The notes: generated by a model from the letters alone, not told the origin. Numbered from the stretch's first letter, positions 1 through 7,479 are shown. The stretch: DNA of 18,145 nt from Hyphomicrobiales bacterium (GCA_014380505.1 JACMJT010000285.1:1-18145), one strand, 5' to 3'. Made by a program: numbers and translations.

Positions 1-471
1 ATCGGCAGCGGCCGCCTGTCTCTCGCAAAGCTGTTCGACGAGGACATGCTGGGCGACGATCTCGAAGCCTGGCTGGCGGAATCCAATCTGATGAAGCGCA
101 CCTTTCGCAATGCCGCGATAATTGGCGGCCTCATCGAACGCCGCATTCCCGGCAAGGAAAAGACGGGGCGCCAGGTGAGGATCAACACCAACCTGATCTA
201 CGATGTCCTGAGAAGCCACCAGCCAGACCACATTCTGCTCCGTGCGGCGTGGGACGATGCCGCCGACGGACTGATTGATATTCATCGTCTCGGCGCGTTG
301 CTAAGGCGCATCAGGGGGGCCATCGTGCACCGGGCCCTCGACACGGTCTCCCCGCTCGCTGTTCCGGTGCTGCTTGAGATCGGGCGCGAATCCATTTACG
401 GCGAAGGCCATGATGCCCTTCTCGCCGAAGCAGCAGGCGCCCTCGTCGACGAGGCCATGGGGGTTGTCTAG
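1..471 (+). CDS. Ligase-associated Lhr-type DEXH-box DNA helicase, C-terminal end (partial)
   Basis: The reading frame is open from base 1 and ends at the TAG at 469-471, so only the last 156 residues of a protein usually above 800 residues are present. The visible part is the tail of an Lhr-like helicase: an alpha-helical stretch (ESNLMKRTFRNAAIIGGLIERR), a basic segment (GKEKTGRQVRINTNLIYDVL), and a final segment ending in ALVDEAMGVV. The ATP-binding motifs lie upstream, outside the window. In many bacteria this helicase is encoded with the PdeM nuclease, an exonuclease and an ATP-dependent DNA ligase as a presumed DNA-repair set. Here the next gene is pdeM, overlapping by 8 bases, which supports the assignment. 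The first Met visible in frame (base 46) is internal, not the start. The family call rests on the C-terminal segment plus the neighbour. Confidence 0.85.
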   Translation: MGSGRLSLAKLFDEDMLGDDLEAWLAESNLMKRTFRNAAIIGGLIERRIPGKEKTGRQVRINTNLIYDVLRSHQPDHILLRAAWDDAADGLIDIHRLGALLRRIRGAIVHRALDTVSPLAVPVLLEIGRESIYGEGHDALLAEAAGALVDEAMGVV

Positions 472-1141
472 GACTCACCGCATCGGGCTGGCCGGCCTCG
501 ACTTCATTCCCGATCTTTCGGGCGCGCTCTATGCACCCGATTTCAAGGCGCTGCTGGTGGCCGATCTCCATCTCGAGAAGGGTTCGAGCATCGCCCGGCG
601 AAGAGTGCATCTGCCGCCCTACGACACTCGCTCCTCGCTTTCGCAACTTTTGGCCGTGATCGCCGCGACAAAGCCCGAGCGACTTATCTTCCTGGGTGAC
701 AGCTTTCACGACAACGAAGCGCGGGACCGGATTGACGCAAGCGATCTAGCGACGCTCAGGGCCATTACCGCGGAACGGCGCACCATCTGGATCACGGGCA
801 ACCACGACCCTTCGCCCCCGCAAGACATTGGCGGCACGATCATGGCGGAGGTGATGCTCGGGCCCGTCGCTCTGCGGCACGAACCGAAGCAGCTGGCGCA
901 AGAGGAAAGGGAAATCGCCGGCCATTTGCATCCCGCCGCGTCTGTGGACCAGCGGGGCCGCCGCATTCGCTGCCGCTGCTTCATTGCCGACACCCGCCGT
1001 GTCATCATGCCGGCGTTCGGAAGTTACACCGGTGCGTTGAGCATTTCGGCGCAACCTTTCGAGACCCTGTTTACGGAATTCAATGTATGGATGATCGGCG
1101 CCCGCGCCATCCACCGTTTTCCACGCTCGAAAGTCCGATGA
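464..1141 (+). CDS. pdeM: Ligase-associated DNA damage response endonuclease PdeM
   Basis: This is a calcineurin-like metallophosphoesterase predicted to act with the preceding Lhr-type helicase in DNA repair. All metal-binding motifs are visible. Counting from the TTG start they are D-x-H in ADLHLEKG (residues 34-36), GD in FLGDSFHD (78-79), GNHD (112-115), a His near 139, and GHLHP (153-157), followed by SYTGAL. I chose TTG at 464 as the start, which gives 225 residues, close to the family's usual length. It follows a GAGG at 451-454 by nine bases and overlaps the helicase stop by only 8 bases. An in-frame ATG at 374 would give 255 residues, but the extra 30 would be encoded deep inside the helicase gene and look unlike the family N-terminus. 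The tight overlap suggests translational coupling. The gene ends 17 bases before the convergent podJ stop, with no obvious terminator between. Confidence 0.88.
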   Translation: MSRTHRIGLAGLDFIPDLSGALYAPDFKALLVADLHLEKGSSIARRRVHLPPYDTRSSLSQLLAVIAATKPERLIFLGDSFHDNEARDRIDASDLATLRAITAERRTIWITGNHDPSPPQDIGGTIMAEVMLGPVALRHEPKQLAQEEREIAGHLHPAASVDQRGRRIRCRCFIADTRRVIMPAFGSYTGALSISAQPFETLFTEFNVWMIGARAIHRFPRSKVR

Positions 1142-1158
1142 AAGAGATGGCGGCGAGA

Positions 1159-4100
1159 TCAGCTTGCCTTGGCCTGCAGCGCCAGGATGAGGTCCGGCGT
1201 CGGTTCGCCCGTTACGGCCAAACCGGATTGAAGCTGGAACAGCCGGATTGCATTGACAGTCTGCGCGCCCATCTTGCCGTCGGGCTCGCCCACATTAAAT
1301 CCCAGCCGCGAGAGAAGCTGCTGGGCCGTCAACACCGGATCGGCAGAGAGGACTTGCGCCGTGGCTGAGTGGGTGATGGGCGCGTTGAGGGGCGCATTCC
1401 AGTCCGGATTGGCAACCGCCACCACATTGGCGTCATCGGCGGCGGGATCGGGATTCCAGGCGGCGGCACGGTCCGTTACAGTCTTGCGGTCCCCGGGCGC
1501 CAGGGCCGCGACAAGTTGACCGGCGCGCCGTGCGGCGTCCTGATCTCCCTGGTTGCCGGCCATCGTGTACCAGAACAACGCTTCGCTCAGATCGATCTTC
1601 GTTCCCAATCCGCGCTCATAGAGCACCGCCAGGTTGAACTGGCTGTCTTTCAGGCCACGCTCCGCGGCTTTCCTGAACCAGCGGAAAGCCTCGTCGTAGT
1701 TGGGCGTACCCACCTGATTGCCGGCGGCGATCACGGCCGCGTTGTGCATGGCTTTCACGTTGCCGGCGCTGGCCGCGCGTTCATACCAGAGCAGCGCTGC
1801 CGCCACGTCCTGGGGCACGCCCTTGCCGCGTTCAAACAGCGTCGCGAGGCGGTATTGGGCTGGCGCCAGTCCCCGCGCAGCGGCCAGTTGGTACCAATAT
1901 GCGGCCTTGGTGAAATCTTGCTGCACGTTCTGGCCGTCGAGATAACGGCTGGCGATGATAAACTGGGCCGTTGCATCGCCGCGGGTGGCGGCCTCGCGGA
2001 GACTTTGGCTGCCGGCCTCGGCGGACGATTCATCGGCATTCTCGGCGAAGACGCCCGGTTCAGCGACAATCGAGGCAAGGGAAGCGCCGGTGTTTTTGGC
2101 AGGCAAGGCGCCAGTCAGGATGCTATCCGTTACGACGGTTTCACCGGGCGAGGGCAAGCCAGAGCCATCACCGGTCGGCTCGGGCAACACAACGGCTTGG
2201 GCCTGGGTGTCATGGGTTTTAGCCGGGGCTTGGCGAGCCGGGGCAGCGCCAGCGGGTTCCACAATCGTTTCGATTGACGTCGATTGCTTCAACGGTTTGG
2301 CCGGCTTCATCAGGTTGAAGGTGAAGGCCGAAACCGCCGCCAACAACGCGAGACCCAGTATAACCAGCTTGCGCCTCTTGCTGTCGTTGGAGACGGCGGG
2401 CTTGATCCCGGGTACAAGCTTGCCGCCGGAGAAGCTCAGGGGCTCCGGCCGTTGTTGCCGCGTGCTGCCGCGCTTGCGGAACGGCAAACTGAACCGGCGA
2501 TTAGCGCCAGGCTTCAGCGCCGGCTTGATTTCGGGATGCAGCACATTGGTCTGGGTGGCGGCGGCCTGGGCGGCCCGGCGGGCGGCGGCGATGAAATCGT
2601 CAGCGGGCGCGAACTTATCGCTGTCGCCAAGGGAAAAATCGACTGCCTGCGGTTGGGAGTCAGAGTGCGTGGGAATGATACCGGCCGGCTCTGCCGCCGC
2701 TTCAGGGATCGTATCCTGAAAAGCGTCCGCCGGGTCGAGGAAGGATGACGATGCGGACTCTACCGTTGTGTGCGGCGCCTGCCAGTCTGGCCCGCCATTT
2801 TGCGGCTCTTTCGCCTGCTGCGCCATGTTGACGGCGAGCTGGTGTCCCGCAGCGGCGGTTTCAAGTTCCGCCAGCTTATTAACGATCTGTTCAAGCGTCT
2901 CGTGGACGGCTTCAAGGGTTTCCTGATTGCGCTGATCGGATGACGTAGCGCTCTCCCGCACGGCCCGGAGGCCTTCCTGGAGGGCCTGCATTTCGGGAGA
3001 CGGCCCCTGCGCCGAAGACTGGGTTGCGAGAATACGATCGGTGACGCGGCTCGCGGTTTCCTCGGCGGCCGCCTGCGCCAGTGCGCGATTCTGCTCGAGG
3101 CTTTCGAAGAGCTGGGTAATGGCGCGCTCGATAGTGTCGAAATGACCGAGTTGCTGTTCGGCGCGGCCGATGCGATCGTTGACGGCGGATAGCTGATGTT
3201 CAAGAGCCGCGGCGGCGGCGCCATCGCCTTGCTGGCGCAAAGCTTCGCCCAGACGATGATCGAGTTCAGCAATGCGGCGATCCATGTCGGTCAGGGGCCG
3301 CAAGTCCGGGGCCTGGACCACGCGGGCCGACAATTGCTCAACGGCGGCACGCAAGGCATCGACGTCGCGTTCCGAGGCGGTCCCGGCCTGCGCCTCGTCG
3401 ATGCGCTGGTTGAGATTGGCGATTTCCGCGCGCAGGCGCTGCAGGTCGCTGCCGCTGGCCTGGCCGCCCAATGCGGCTTGCGCTTCGTTGAGAAGGCCCA
3501 GGATGCGGCTTTCAATGGCTCGCAATTCCTGGTGCGCCATGCTGACAGCGGCGGATTGGGCTCGCGCCGAAAGATCCTCGGAAGCTTCGCTTACGCGCTC
3601 AATGCGATCGGCGAGACGGCTGAGTTCCTGGCGCACGAGGTCGGACAAACCCGAATGGCTCGCCTCCTCCGAGCGATGGACGCGGTTTGCCAAATCGTTG
3701 AGACGCGTCTCAAGACTGGCGAGGGCGGGAGCCGCCTGCAGCACATCATCGCTGGCGGAACTTGATGCGCGCTGGGCCATATCACCCAGGCGGTCCTGCA
3801 TGGATTTGAGGGTGTCGCGCGTTCGCCGCTCGCTGACATCGAGATGATCCACCACATTGCGGATAGCGGTTTCAAGCGAGTTGAAGCCTGGAACGTCTTC
3901 AGGTTTGTCGAAGTTTTTCTGCTGTTGCGCGGCCATGGCAATTTGGCGCCCCAACACCGACAGGCGTTCATTGACGGCGGTGAAGGCTTCAACGGCCTGA
4001 CGTTCATTGTTGTCGACGCGCGCCAACATGCGATGCAAGGCTTCAGCGTCTTGATGCTGGGCAGGCGCTTCATAGGGCCTGATCGCCGCCGACTCCTGCT

Positions 4101-4392
4101 CTCGCCTTGCGAGGCGGGACAGCTGCTGGGCGATGTCTTCGAGGCGGATCGTCGTGTCGTCATGCCGGGGGTGCCGTGAGGGTGCCGTGTCCATCCGGCG
4201 GGCGTCCGAAAAATCTTTGTGGGGAATGGCTTCCGCCGGAGGGTGGGCCAGCTCATTTTCCTCGGATTGGTCGAGAATCACCGAATTGAGCCATTCTCCC
4301 AAGGTCATTCCCGACCGCCGGGCAGCGTGTTTCGCCGCCTCGCGAACCTCAGGTCCGATCCCTTTGACGCTCCATGGAATGCCGGGTTTCAT
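1159..4392 (-). CDS. podJ: PodJ-like polar localization factor (coiled coil, Sel1 repeats, peptidoglycan-binding domain)
   Basis: This is a 1077-residue single-span membrane protein of the PodJ/PodJL type, an alphaproteobacterial pole organiser that recruits division, signalling and surface-structure proteins. The N-terminus carries the conserved motif SGMTLGEWLNSVI (27-39). A long Gln/Ala/Glu/Arg-rich coiled-coil region spans about 85-515 and an acidic, Pro-rich linker about 525-670. A basic patch (SKRRK) leads into one transmembrane segment (about 675-693). The periplasmic side has a disordered linker, about four Sel1-like repeats (798-955, for example AAYWYQLAAARG and ALLWYERAASAG), and a C-terminal peptidoglycan-binding domain (about 1020-1075, SRLGFNVGEPDGKMGAQT). 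It is slightly longer than I recall for Caulobacter PodJ. The ATG at 4390-4392 is well supported because the family motif begins right after it. The gene stands alone, divergent from a MerR regulator, and its upstream region holds a DnaA box and a GANTC site. Confidence 0.88.
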   Translation of the reverse strand: MKPGIPWSVKGIGPEVREAAKHAARRSGMTLGEWLNSVILDQSEENELAHPPAEAIPHKDFSDARRMDTAPSRHPRHDDTTIRLEDIAQQLSRLARREQESAAIRPYEAPAQHQDAEALHRMLARVDNNERQAVEAFTAVNERLSVLGRQIAMAAQQQKNFDKPEDVPGFNSLETAIRNVVDHLDVSERRTRDTLKSMQDRLGDMAQRASSSASDDVLQAAPALASLETRLNDLANRVHRSEEASHSGLSDLVRQELSRLADRIERVSEASEDLSARAQSAAVSMAHQELRAIESRILGLLNEAQAALGGQASGSDLQRLRAEIANLNQRIDEAQAGTASERDVDALRAAVEQLSARVVQAPDLRPLTDMDRRIAELDHRLGEALRQQGDGAAAAALEHQLSAVNDRIGRAEQQLGHFDTIERAITQLFESLEQNRALAQAAAEETASRVTDRILATQSSAQGPSPEMQALQEGLRAVRESATSSDQRNQETLEAVHETLEQIVNKLAELETAAAGHQLAVNMAQQAKEPQNGGPDWQAPHTTVESASSSFLDPADAFQDTIPEAAAEPAGIIPTHSDSQPQAVDFSLGDSDKFAPADDFIAAARRAAQAAATQTNVLHPEIKPALKPGANRRFSLPFRKRGSTRQQRPEPLSFSGGKLVPGIKPAVSNDSKRRKLVILGLALLAAVSAFTFNLMKPAKPLKQSTSIETIVEPAGAAPARQAPAKTHDTQAQAVVLPEPTGDGSGLPSPGETVVTDSILTGALPAKNTGASLASIVAEPGVFAENADESSAEAGSQSLREAATRGDATAQFIIASRYLDGQNVQQDFTKAAYWYQLAAARGLAPAQYRLATLFERGKGVPQDVAAALLWYERAASAGNVKAMHNAAVIAAGNQVGTPNYDEAFRWFRKAAERGLKDSQFNLAVLYERGLGTKIDLSEALFWYTMAGNQGDQDAARRAGQLVAALAPGDRKTVTDRAAAWNPDPAADDANVVAVANPDWNAPLNAPITHSATAQVLSADPVLTAQQLLSRLGFNVGEPDGKMGAQTVNAIRLFQLQSGLAVTGEPTPDLILALQAKAS

Positions 4393-4469
4393 TGGCTCAT
4401 TCTCTCACTCTTCCGCAAAGGCCCAATCGCACCGGACGGGCCGGACAAAAGGGAGATGCGGGTTTTCCC

Positions 4470-4478
4470 TGTGCAAAA
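4470..4478 (-). promoter_or_regulatory. Putative DnaA box upstream of podJ
   Basis: Read on the minus strand the sequence is TTTTGCACA, an exact match to the consensus TTWTNCACA. It lies 78 bases upstream of the podJ start, in the podJ orientation. DnaA is reported to act as a transcription factor for podJ in Caulobacter, so the position is biologically sensible. By rough estimate a chance match in a region this size is a low-percent event. A weaker second candidate is TTATCCAGC on the minus strand at 4567-4575, with two mismatches. Confidence 0.5.
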
Positions 4479-4496
4479 GTTAACGGGTTTGGTAAA

Positions 4497-4501
4497 GATT
4501 C
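4497..4501. promoter_or_regulatory. GANTC (CcrM methylation) site in podJ upstream region
   Basis: GATTC matches the GANTC target of the alphaproteobacterial cell-cycle methyltransferase CcrM. It lies 19 bases from the DnaA box and about 105 bases upstream of the podJ start. A second GANTC (GAATC) is at 4584-4588. In Caulobacter, GcrA binds methylated GANTC promoters and podJ is reported as a GcrA target. The motif is short, so it carries little weight alone; its interest is the pairing with the DnaA box. Confidence 0.4.
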
Positions 4502-4542
4502 AGTTAAGCGGTTCATATTTTGGCGTAAATTGGCTTCTGGCG

Positions 4543-4557
4543 GGGCCATTTTGGCCC
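4543..4557. repeat. Short G/C-rich inverted repeat upstream of merR
   Basis: GGGCCA and TGGCCC are perfect 6-base arms around a TTT loop, about 90 bases upstream of the merR ATG. There is no T-run on either side, so it does not look like a terminator. It could be a regulator operator or a chance hairpin in GC-rich DNA. Confidence 0.3.
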
Positions 4558-4644
4558 GTTACCGGAGCTGGATAAACGCAAGGGAATCGACGCTGGTAAA
4601 CCTTCCGGACCGTGCTTGAGGACACCCCTTCGCTGGAGACCCAC

Positions 4645-5085
4645 ATGGCCGCAACAGATAAAAAAGACCGGCCAAGCCGGGACCGGACATATTCTATCAC
4701 GGAGCTGTGCCGGGAGTTCAGTGTCACCCCCCGGACGTTGCGGTTTTATGAGCAAAAAGGTCTTCTGCATCCCGCCCGCCGCGGCTGGACCCGGATTTTC
4801 AATTATCGCGACCGGGCCCGCCTGCAACTCATCCTGCGCGGCAAGAAGGTCGGCTTCGCGCTGGAAGAGATCAAGGAAATGCTCGATCTCTATAATCTGC
4901 GTGACGGCCAGCTGACCCAGCTCCGCATCGCGTCCACAAAAATGCGCGAACGCCTGGAGGCGCTGCGCAAGCAGCGGGTCGAACTCGAAGACGCCATTGC
5001 CGATCTTGAGCGGACCGTCGTTCTGGTCGACGGCATGCTTACGGAGCGGGAGGCTCAGACGTCGAAAACTTCAAGCGCTGACTGA
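4645..5085 (+). CDS. MerR-family transcriptional regulator
   Basis: This is a 146-residue MerR-type DNA-binding regulator. The N-terminal winged-helix domain is clear: YSITELCREFSVTPRTLRFY (residues 16-35) followed by EQKGLLHPARRG, with the typical RFYE turn. A second helical part (ILRGKKVGFALEEIKEMLDL) leads into a long dimerisation coiled coil (about 85-130). The C-terminal half has no cysteine, and the only Cys is in the HTH, so a metal or redox sensor of the classic MerR/SoxR/CueR kind is unlikely. It resembles the short MerR regulators of alphaproteobacteria that control acyl-CoA or amino-acid catabolism, but no such gene is adjacent and the target is unknown. I chose ATG 4645 because GGAGA at 4635-4639 precedes it by five bases. 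A GTG at 4612 would add 11 residues. The gene is divergent from podJ and convergent with pheA. Confidence 0.88.
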   Translation: MAATDKKDRPSRDRTYSITELCREFSVTPRTLRFYEQKGLLHPARRGWTRIFNYRDRARLQLILRGKKVGFALEEIKEMLDLYNLRDGQLTQLRIASTKMRERLEALRKQRVELEDAIADLERTVVLVDGMLTEREAQTSKTSSAD

Positions 5086-5092
5086 AGTTTTT
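5065..5092. terminator. Symmetrical bidirectional terminator candidate between merR and pheA
   Basis: AAAACTTCA (5065-5073) and TGAAGTTTT (5083-5091) are a perfect 9-base inverted repeat around a 9-base loop. A further T follows on the plus strand. The A-run and T-run flank a short CTTCA/TGAAG core, so each strand yields a hairpin followed by U residues. It sits exactly on the junction of two convergent genes, spans the merR stop codon and ends at the pheA stop. The core has low GC content, so termination strength may be modest. Confidence 0.5.
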
Positions 5093-5961
5093 CACAGATC
5101 CTGAGACAAAGGCATGCGCTTGGCGATCTCGGCGCGGAAGGGGCTTGCCCTATAAACACCCAGAACCTTCAAGTAGCTGGTGAAGAATTCGAGTTCCTCA
5201 AGCGCCAGCCGGACACGGCGTTCAGACGGATGGCCTTCGATATCGGCATAGAATTGCGTGGCGGAGAACTGCCCTTCAAGCTGATAGGATTCGAGCTTGG
5301 TCATGTTGACACCATTGGTGGCAAACCCGCCCATGGCCTTGTAGAGGGCGGCCGGCACATTGCGCACGCGGAAGACGAAACTTGTCACCACGAGCGCTTC
5401 CTCGGGCGCGGCATCCTGCGCTGTGGCTGAAAGCACAATGAAGCGCGTTGTGTTGTGGTCCTCATCCTCAACGTTGTTGCGGGCAATTTCGAGCCCATAA
5501 ATCTTGGCGGCAAGGGCCGTGGCGATCACGGCATGGGAGGAATCGCGGCTTTCCGAAAGAGCCCGCGCGGCACCCGCCGTATCGGCGGCGACGACGGGCT
5601 TGATCTTCAGTTCACGGATGATTTTCCGGCATTGGCCGAGCGCATGCACATGGCTGTGGACGCTGGCGACGCGTGCGAGGTTCGCGCCGGGTACGATCAT
5701 CAACTGGTGGTGCACGCGCAAGAAGTGCTCGCCGATGATGTGGAGATTGGCGCGGGGCATCAGGTGATGGATATCGGCGACGCGGCCCGCAACCGAATTG
5801 TCGATGGGGATCATGGCCAGCGCGGCCTCGCCATCCTTTACCGCCTGGAAGGCATCCTCGAAGGTTCCGCAGGACAGCGGCTGATGATCAGGATACGCCT
5901 CGATGCAGGCAATATGCGAATTGGCGCCAGGCTCCCCCTGGTAGGCGATCTTCAGAGTCAC
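5092..5961 (-). CDS. pheA: Prephenate dehydratase (stand-alone, with ACT domain)
   Basis: Converts prephenate to phenylpyruvate in phenylalanine biosynthesis, in the cytoplasm. The 289-residue protein has the catalytic domain at about 3-180, beginning IAYQGEPGANSH, with IPIDNSVAGRV (51-61) and the catalytic TRF motif in HNTTRF (172-174). It continues with an ACT regulatory domain at about 192-270 (RNVPAALYKAMGGFATNGVN, then KLESYQ). In many enzymes the ACT phenylalanine-binding motif reads ESRP; here it is ESYQ, a variant I associate with alphaproteobacterial enzymes, so feedback inhibition is likely but not certain. There is no chorismate mutase domain, unlike the fused enterobacterial PheA. 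The start lies five bases after the kdsB stop, so the two form an operon. Confidence 0.95.
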   Translation of the reverse strand: MTLKIAYQGEPGANSHIACIEAYPDHQPLSCGTFEDAFQAVKDGEAALAMIPIDNSVAGRVADIHHLMPRANLHIIGEHFLRVHHQLMIVPGANLARVASVHSHVHALGQCRKIIRELKIKPVVAADTAGAARALSESRDSSHAVIATALAAKIYGLEIARNNVEDEDHNTTRFIVLSATAQDAAPEEALVVTSFVFRVRNVPAALYKAMGGFATNGVNMTKLESYQLEGQFSATQFYADIEGHPSERRVRLALEELEFFTSYLKVLGVYRASPFRAEIAKRMPLSQDL

Positions 5962-5966
5962 GATTG

Positions 5967-6707
5967 TTACCTCAGCATCTGGCGGGCGATTTCAAGTTCG
6001 GCGGGTGTGTCGACACCGAGCGGCACCGTTTCGACGCGGACCACCACAATGCTCATGCCATTGTCAAGGGCTCGCATCTGCTCGAGGTTGCGCTCGGCTT
6101 CGCGGGCGCTGACCGGCAGCGAAACGAAGCGATCGAGCGAACTCCGCCGATAGGCATAGACACCGATGTGGTGCCAGTAGGGCGCTTCGTGTTCGGGGCC
6201 GGTATGGCGCACGAAATCCCGGGCGAAGGCCACTTCGCGCTCGTCGTTCAAGGGAGTGATCGCCTTGACAATGTTGGGGTTGGCCACGTCGGCCGCCGTT
6301 TTGATCGGCGCCGCGATGGTTGAAATTTCGGCCTGCTCATTCACCAGCCCCGCAAGGCAACGCTGGATCGACAGCGAATCGATGGTGGGAAGATCGCCCT
6401 GCAGATTGACCACGAAACCGAAGCGGCCGCCTGGATCGCGCAAGCGCAACGCCTCGGCGATACGGTCAGAGCCCGAGGGTAGTGCTGGATCGGTGACGAT
6501 GGCATCGCCGCCGGCGATACGGATGGTTTCGGCGATTTCGTTTTCCGCCGCCGCCACAAGCACTTGGCCGACGTTGGCGGCAATCGCCCGCCGCCAGACT
6601 TGAACGATCATCGGCAGGCCATGAATATCCGCAAGCGGCTTGCCGGGGAGCCTGGTGGAGGCCATTCGCGCGGGGATTACGACGATGGTATTGTGGTTTT
6701 CTATCAT
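5967..6707 (-). CDS. kdsB: 3-deoxy-manno-octulosonate cytidylyltransferase (CMP-Kdo synthetase)
   Basis: Activates Kdo with CTP to give CMP-Kdo for lipopolysaccharide inner-core synthesis, in the cytoplasm. The 246 residues match the family's usual length. The nucleotide-binding signature is at the N-terminus (VVIPARMASTRLPGKPLADI, 9-28). Further motifs are the GSDRIAEA segment (79-86), VVNLQGDLP (99-107), YWHHIGVYAYRR (177-188) and the C-terminal LEQMRALDNGM with VDTPAELE. The QGD motif is followed by L-P rather than the E-P of enterobacterial KdsB; I take this as lineage variation. It is the first gene of a two-gene operon with pheA and is divergent from the cytochrome c gene. No strong ribosome-binding site precedes the ATG. 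Confidence 0.94.
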   Translation of the reverse strand: MIENHNTIVVIPARMASTRLPGKPLADIHGLPMIVQVWRRAIAANVGQVLVAAAENEIAETIRIAGGDAIVTDPALPSGSDRIAEALRLRDPGGRFGFVVNLQGDLPTIDSLSIQRCLAGLVNEQAEISTIAAPIKTAADVANPNIVKAITPLNDEREVAFARDFVRHTGPEHEAPYWHHIGVYAYRRSSLDRFVSLPVSAREAERNLEQMRALDNGMSIVVVRVETVPLGVDTPAELEIARQMLR

Positions 6708-6822
6708 GGACTTGGCTCAAGGCGCGGCAAATGCTCACGACCGTCTTATACGTATTGCGGTAGGCTTGAGAAACAATTAGTTTCCGCGCGAAATAAGGGG
6801 TTCGCGGGGGTCAGGTCGTTCG
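6708..6822. promoter_or_regulatory. Divergent kdsB / cytochrome c promoter region with GAAAC-N5-GTTTC dyad
   Basis: This 115-base region must hold promoters for both directions. It contains a perfect dyad GAAAC-AATTA-GTTTC at 6770-6784, about 40 bases upstream of the cytochrome start, and an 8-base palindrome ATACGTAT at 6748-6755. A TATAAG on the minus strand inside the second element could be the kdsB -10 box, but I see no good -35. AGG at 6813-6815 is the likely ribosome-binding site of the cytochrome gene. Confidence 0.45.
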
Positions 6823-7371
6823 ATGGACAGCTTTGAAGTCAACAAAATTATCGGCGCGGTTCTCGGAACAGCCCTTATGGTGTTCGGCCTCAAGGGCGCG
6901 GCAGAAGTCATTTATCATTCGGAAAAACCGAAACAGCCGGGCTTTGTCATCGAAGTGGCGGATGCTGCAACCGGCGGGGAAGCGACTGGGGGCGGAGAGG
7001 TTGCCGCAGTTTCCCTGGGAACCCTGCTCGCCGCAGCCGACCCCAAGAAGGGCGAGGCCGCCGCCAAGGCCTGCATAACCTGCCATACATTCAACAAGGG
7101 TGGCGCCAAAAAAACGGGACCGAACCTGTGGGATATCGTGGACAGGCCGCACGGCTCCGTCCCGGATTTCCCGTACTCGGATGCCATGAAGGCCAAGGCT
7201 TCCGAGCCATGGACCTATGATGCTCTCAATACCTTCATCAAGAACCCCAAAGAGGGCGTGCCCGGCACCAAGATGATCTATCCCGGCCTCAAGAAGGACA
7301 CGGCCCGCGCCGATCTCCTGGCCTATCTCGCTTCGCTCTCGGATGCGCCCAAGCCCTTCCCTGCCCCGTAA
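6823..7371 (+). CDS. cycM: Membrane-anchored c-type cytochrome (CycM/c552 type)
   Basis: This is a 182-residue electron carrier attached to the inner membrane and facing the periplasm. An N-terminal hydrophobic segment (about 8-29, IIGAVLGTALMVFGL) lacks an AxA cleavage site, so it probably stays as an anchor. A Gly/Ala-rich flexible linker (about 45-65) follows. The cytochrome domain has one haem-attachment motif, CITCH (84-88), the GPNLWDIV segment (99-106) and the Met ligand in PGTKMIYPG (Met151). This matches the class I cytochrome c family, as in Bradyrhizobium CycM, which passes electrons from the bc1 complex to aa3 oxidase. Divergence from kdsB-pheA is an arrangement I recognise from Rhizobiales. 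It is followed by a strong intrinsic terminator, so it is a single-gene unit. The specific partner oxidase is inferred. Confidence 0.9.
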   Translation: MDSFEVNKIIGAVLGTALMVFGLKGAAEVIYHSEKPKQPGFVIEVADAATGGEATGGGEVAAVSLGTLLAAADPKKGEAAAKACITCHTFNKGGAKKTGPNLWDIVDRPHGSVPDFPYSDAMKAKASEPWTYDALNTFIKNPKEGVPGTKMIYPGLKKDTARADLLAYLASLSDAPKPFPAP

Positions 7372-7396
7372 CGGCCTCAATGCTCTCCAAGAATTA

Positions 7397-7428
7397 ACTC
7401 CGGCGTTCCCTCGCCGGTGTTTTCTTTT
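7397..7428 (+). terminator. Rho-independent terminator after cytochrome c gene
   Basis: CCGGCG (7400-7405) and CGCCGG (7412-7417) form a perfect 6-base stem around TTCCCT, followed by TGTTTTCTTTT. Two more pairs beyond a T:T mismatch extend the stem to 7397-7420. It lies 26 bases after the cytochrome stop and separates that gene from the yej operon, so the operon needs its own promoter in the remaining roughly 50 bases, which I could not define. Confidence 0.85.
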
Positions 7429-7479
7429 GGACGCGCAAATGCCTATCTATCGCTACAAATCGGATCAGGAGCTCAGCCG

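Larger units (their letters stand above)
4393..4644. promoter_or_regulatory. Divergent podJ / merR upstream region
   Basis: This is the longest non-coding stretch in the window, and both flanking genes are transcribed outward from it. It is clearly more AT-rich in the middle (about 4470-4535) than the flanking genes. It contains a DnaA-box match, two GANTC sites (4497-4501 and 4584-4588), two TTAA half-sites (4480-4483 and 4504-4507) and a short G/C hairpin (4543-4557). I could not pick out convincing -35/-10 pairs for either gene. A GTG at 4612 is in frame with merR, so the 5' boundary of merR is not certain. Confidence 0.6.

Noticed and set aside
1142..1158. Terminator between convergent pdeM and podJ
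   Set aside because: The 17-base gap has no inverted repeat and no T-run on either strand.
1369..2277. 302-codon open frame on the plus strand opposite podJ
   Set aside because: It lies wholly inside podJ on the other strand, has low-complexity Gly/Arg-rich content and no recognisable domain. GC-rich DNA readily gives such shadows.
4480..4507. CtrA box (TTAA-N7-TTAA) upstream of podJ
   Set aside because: Two TTAA half-sites exist but are 20 bases apart, and the half-site at the correct N7 spacing reads GGTA. No full box is present.
7417..7479. Upstream GTG start for the first binding protein
   Set aside because: It falls within the terminator hairpin, lacks a ribosome-binding site and would place 21 residues before the signal peptide. 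ATG 7480 has AGGAG at good spacing.
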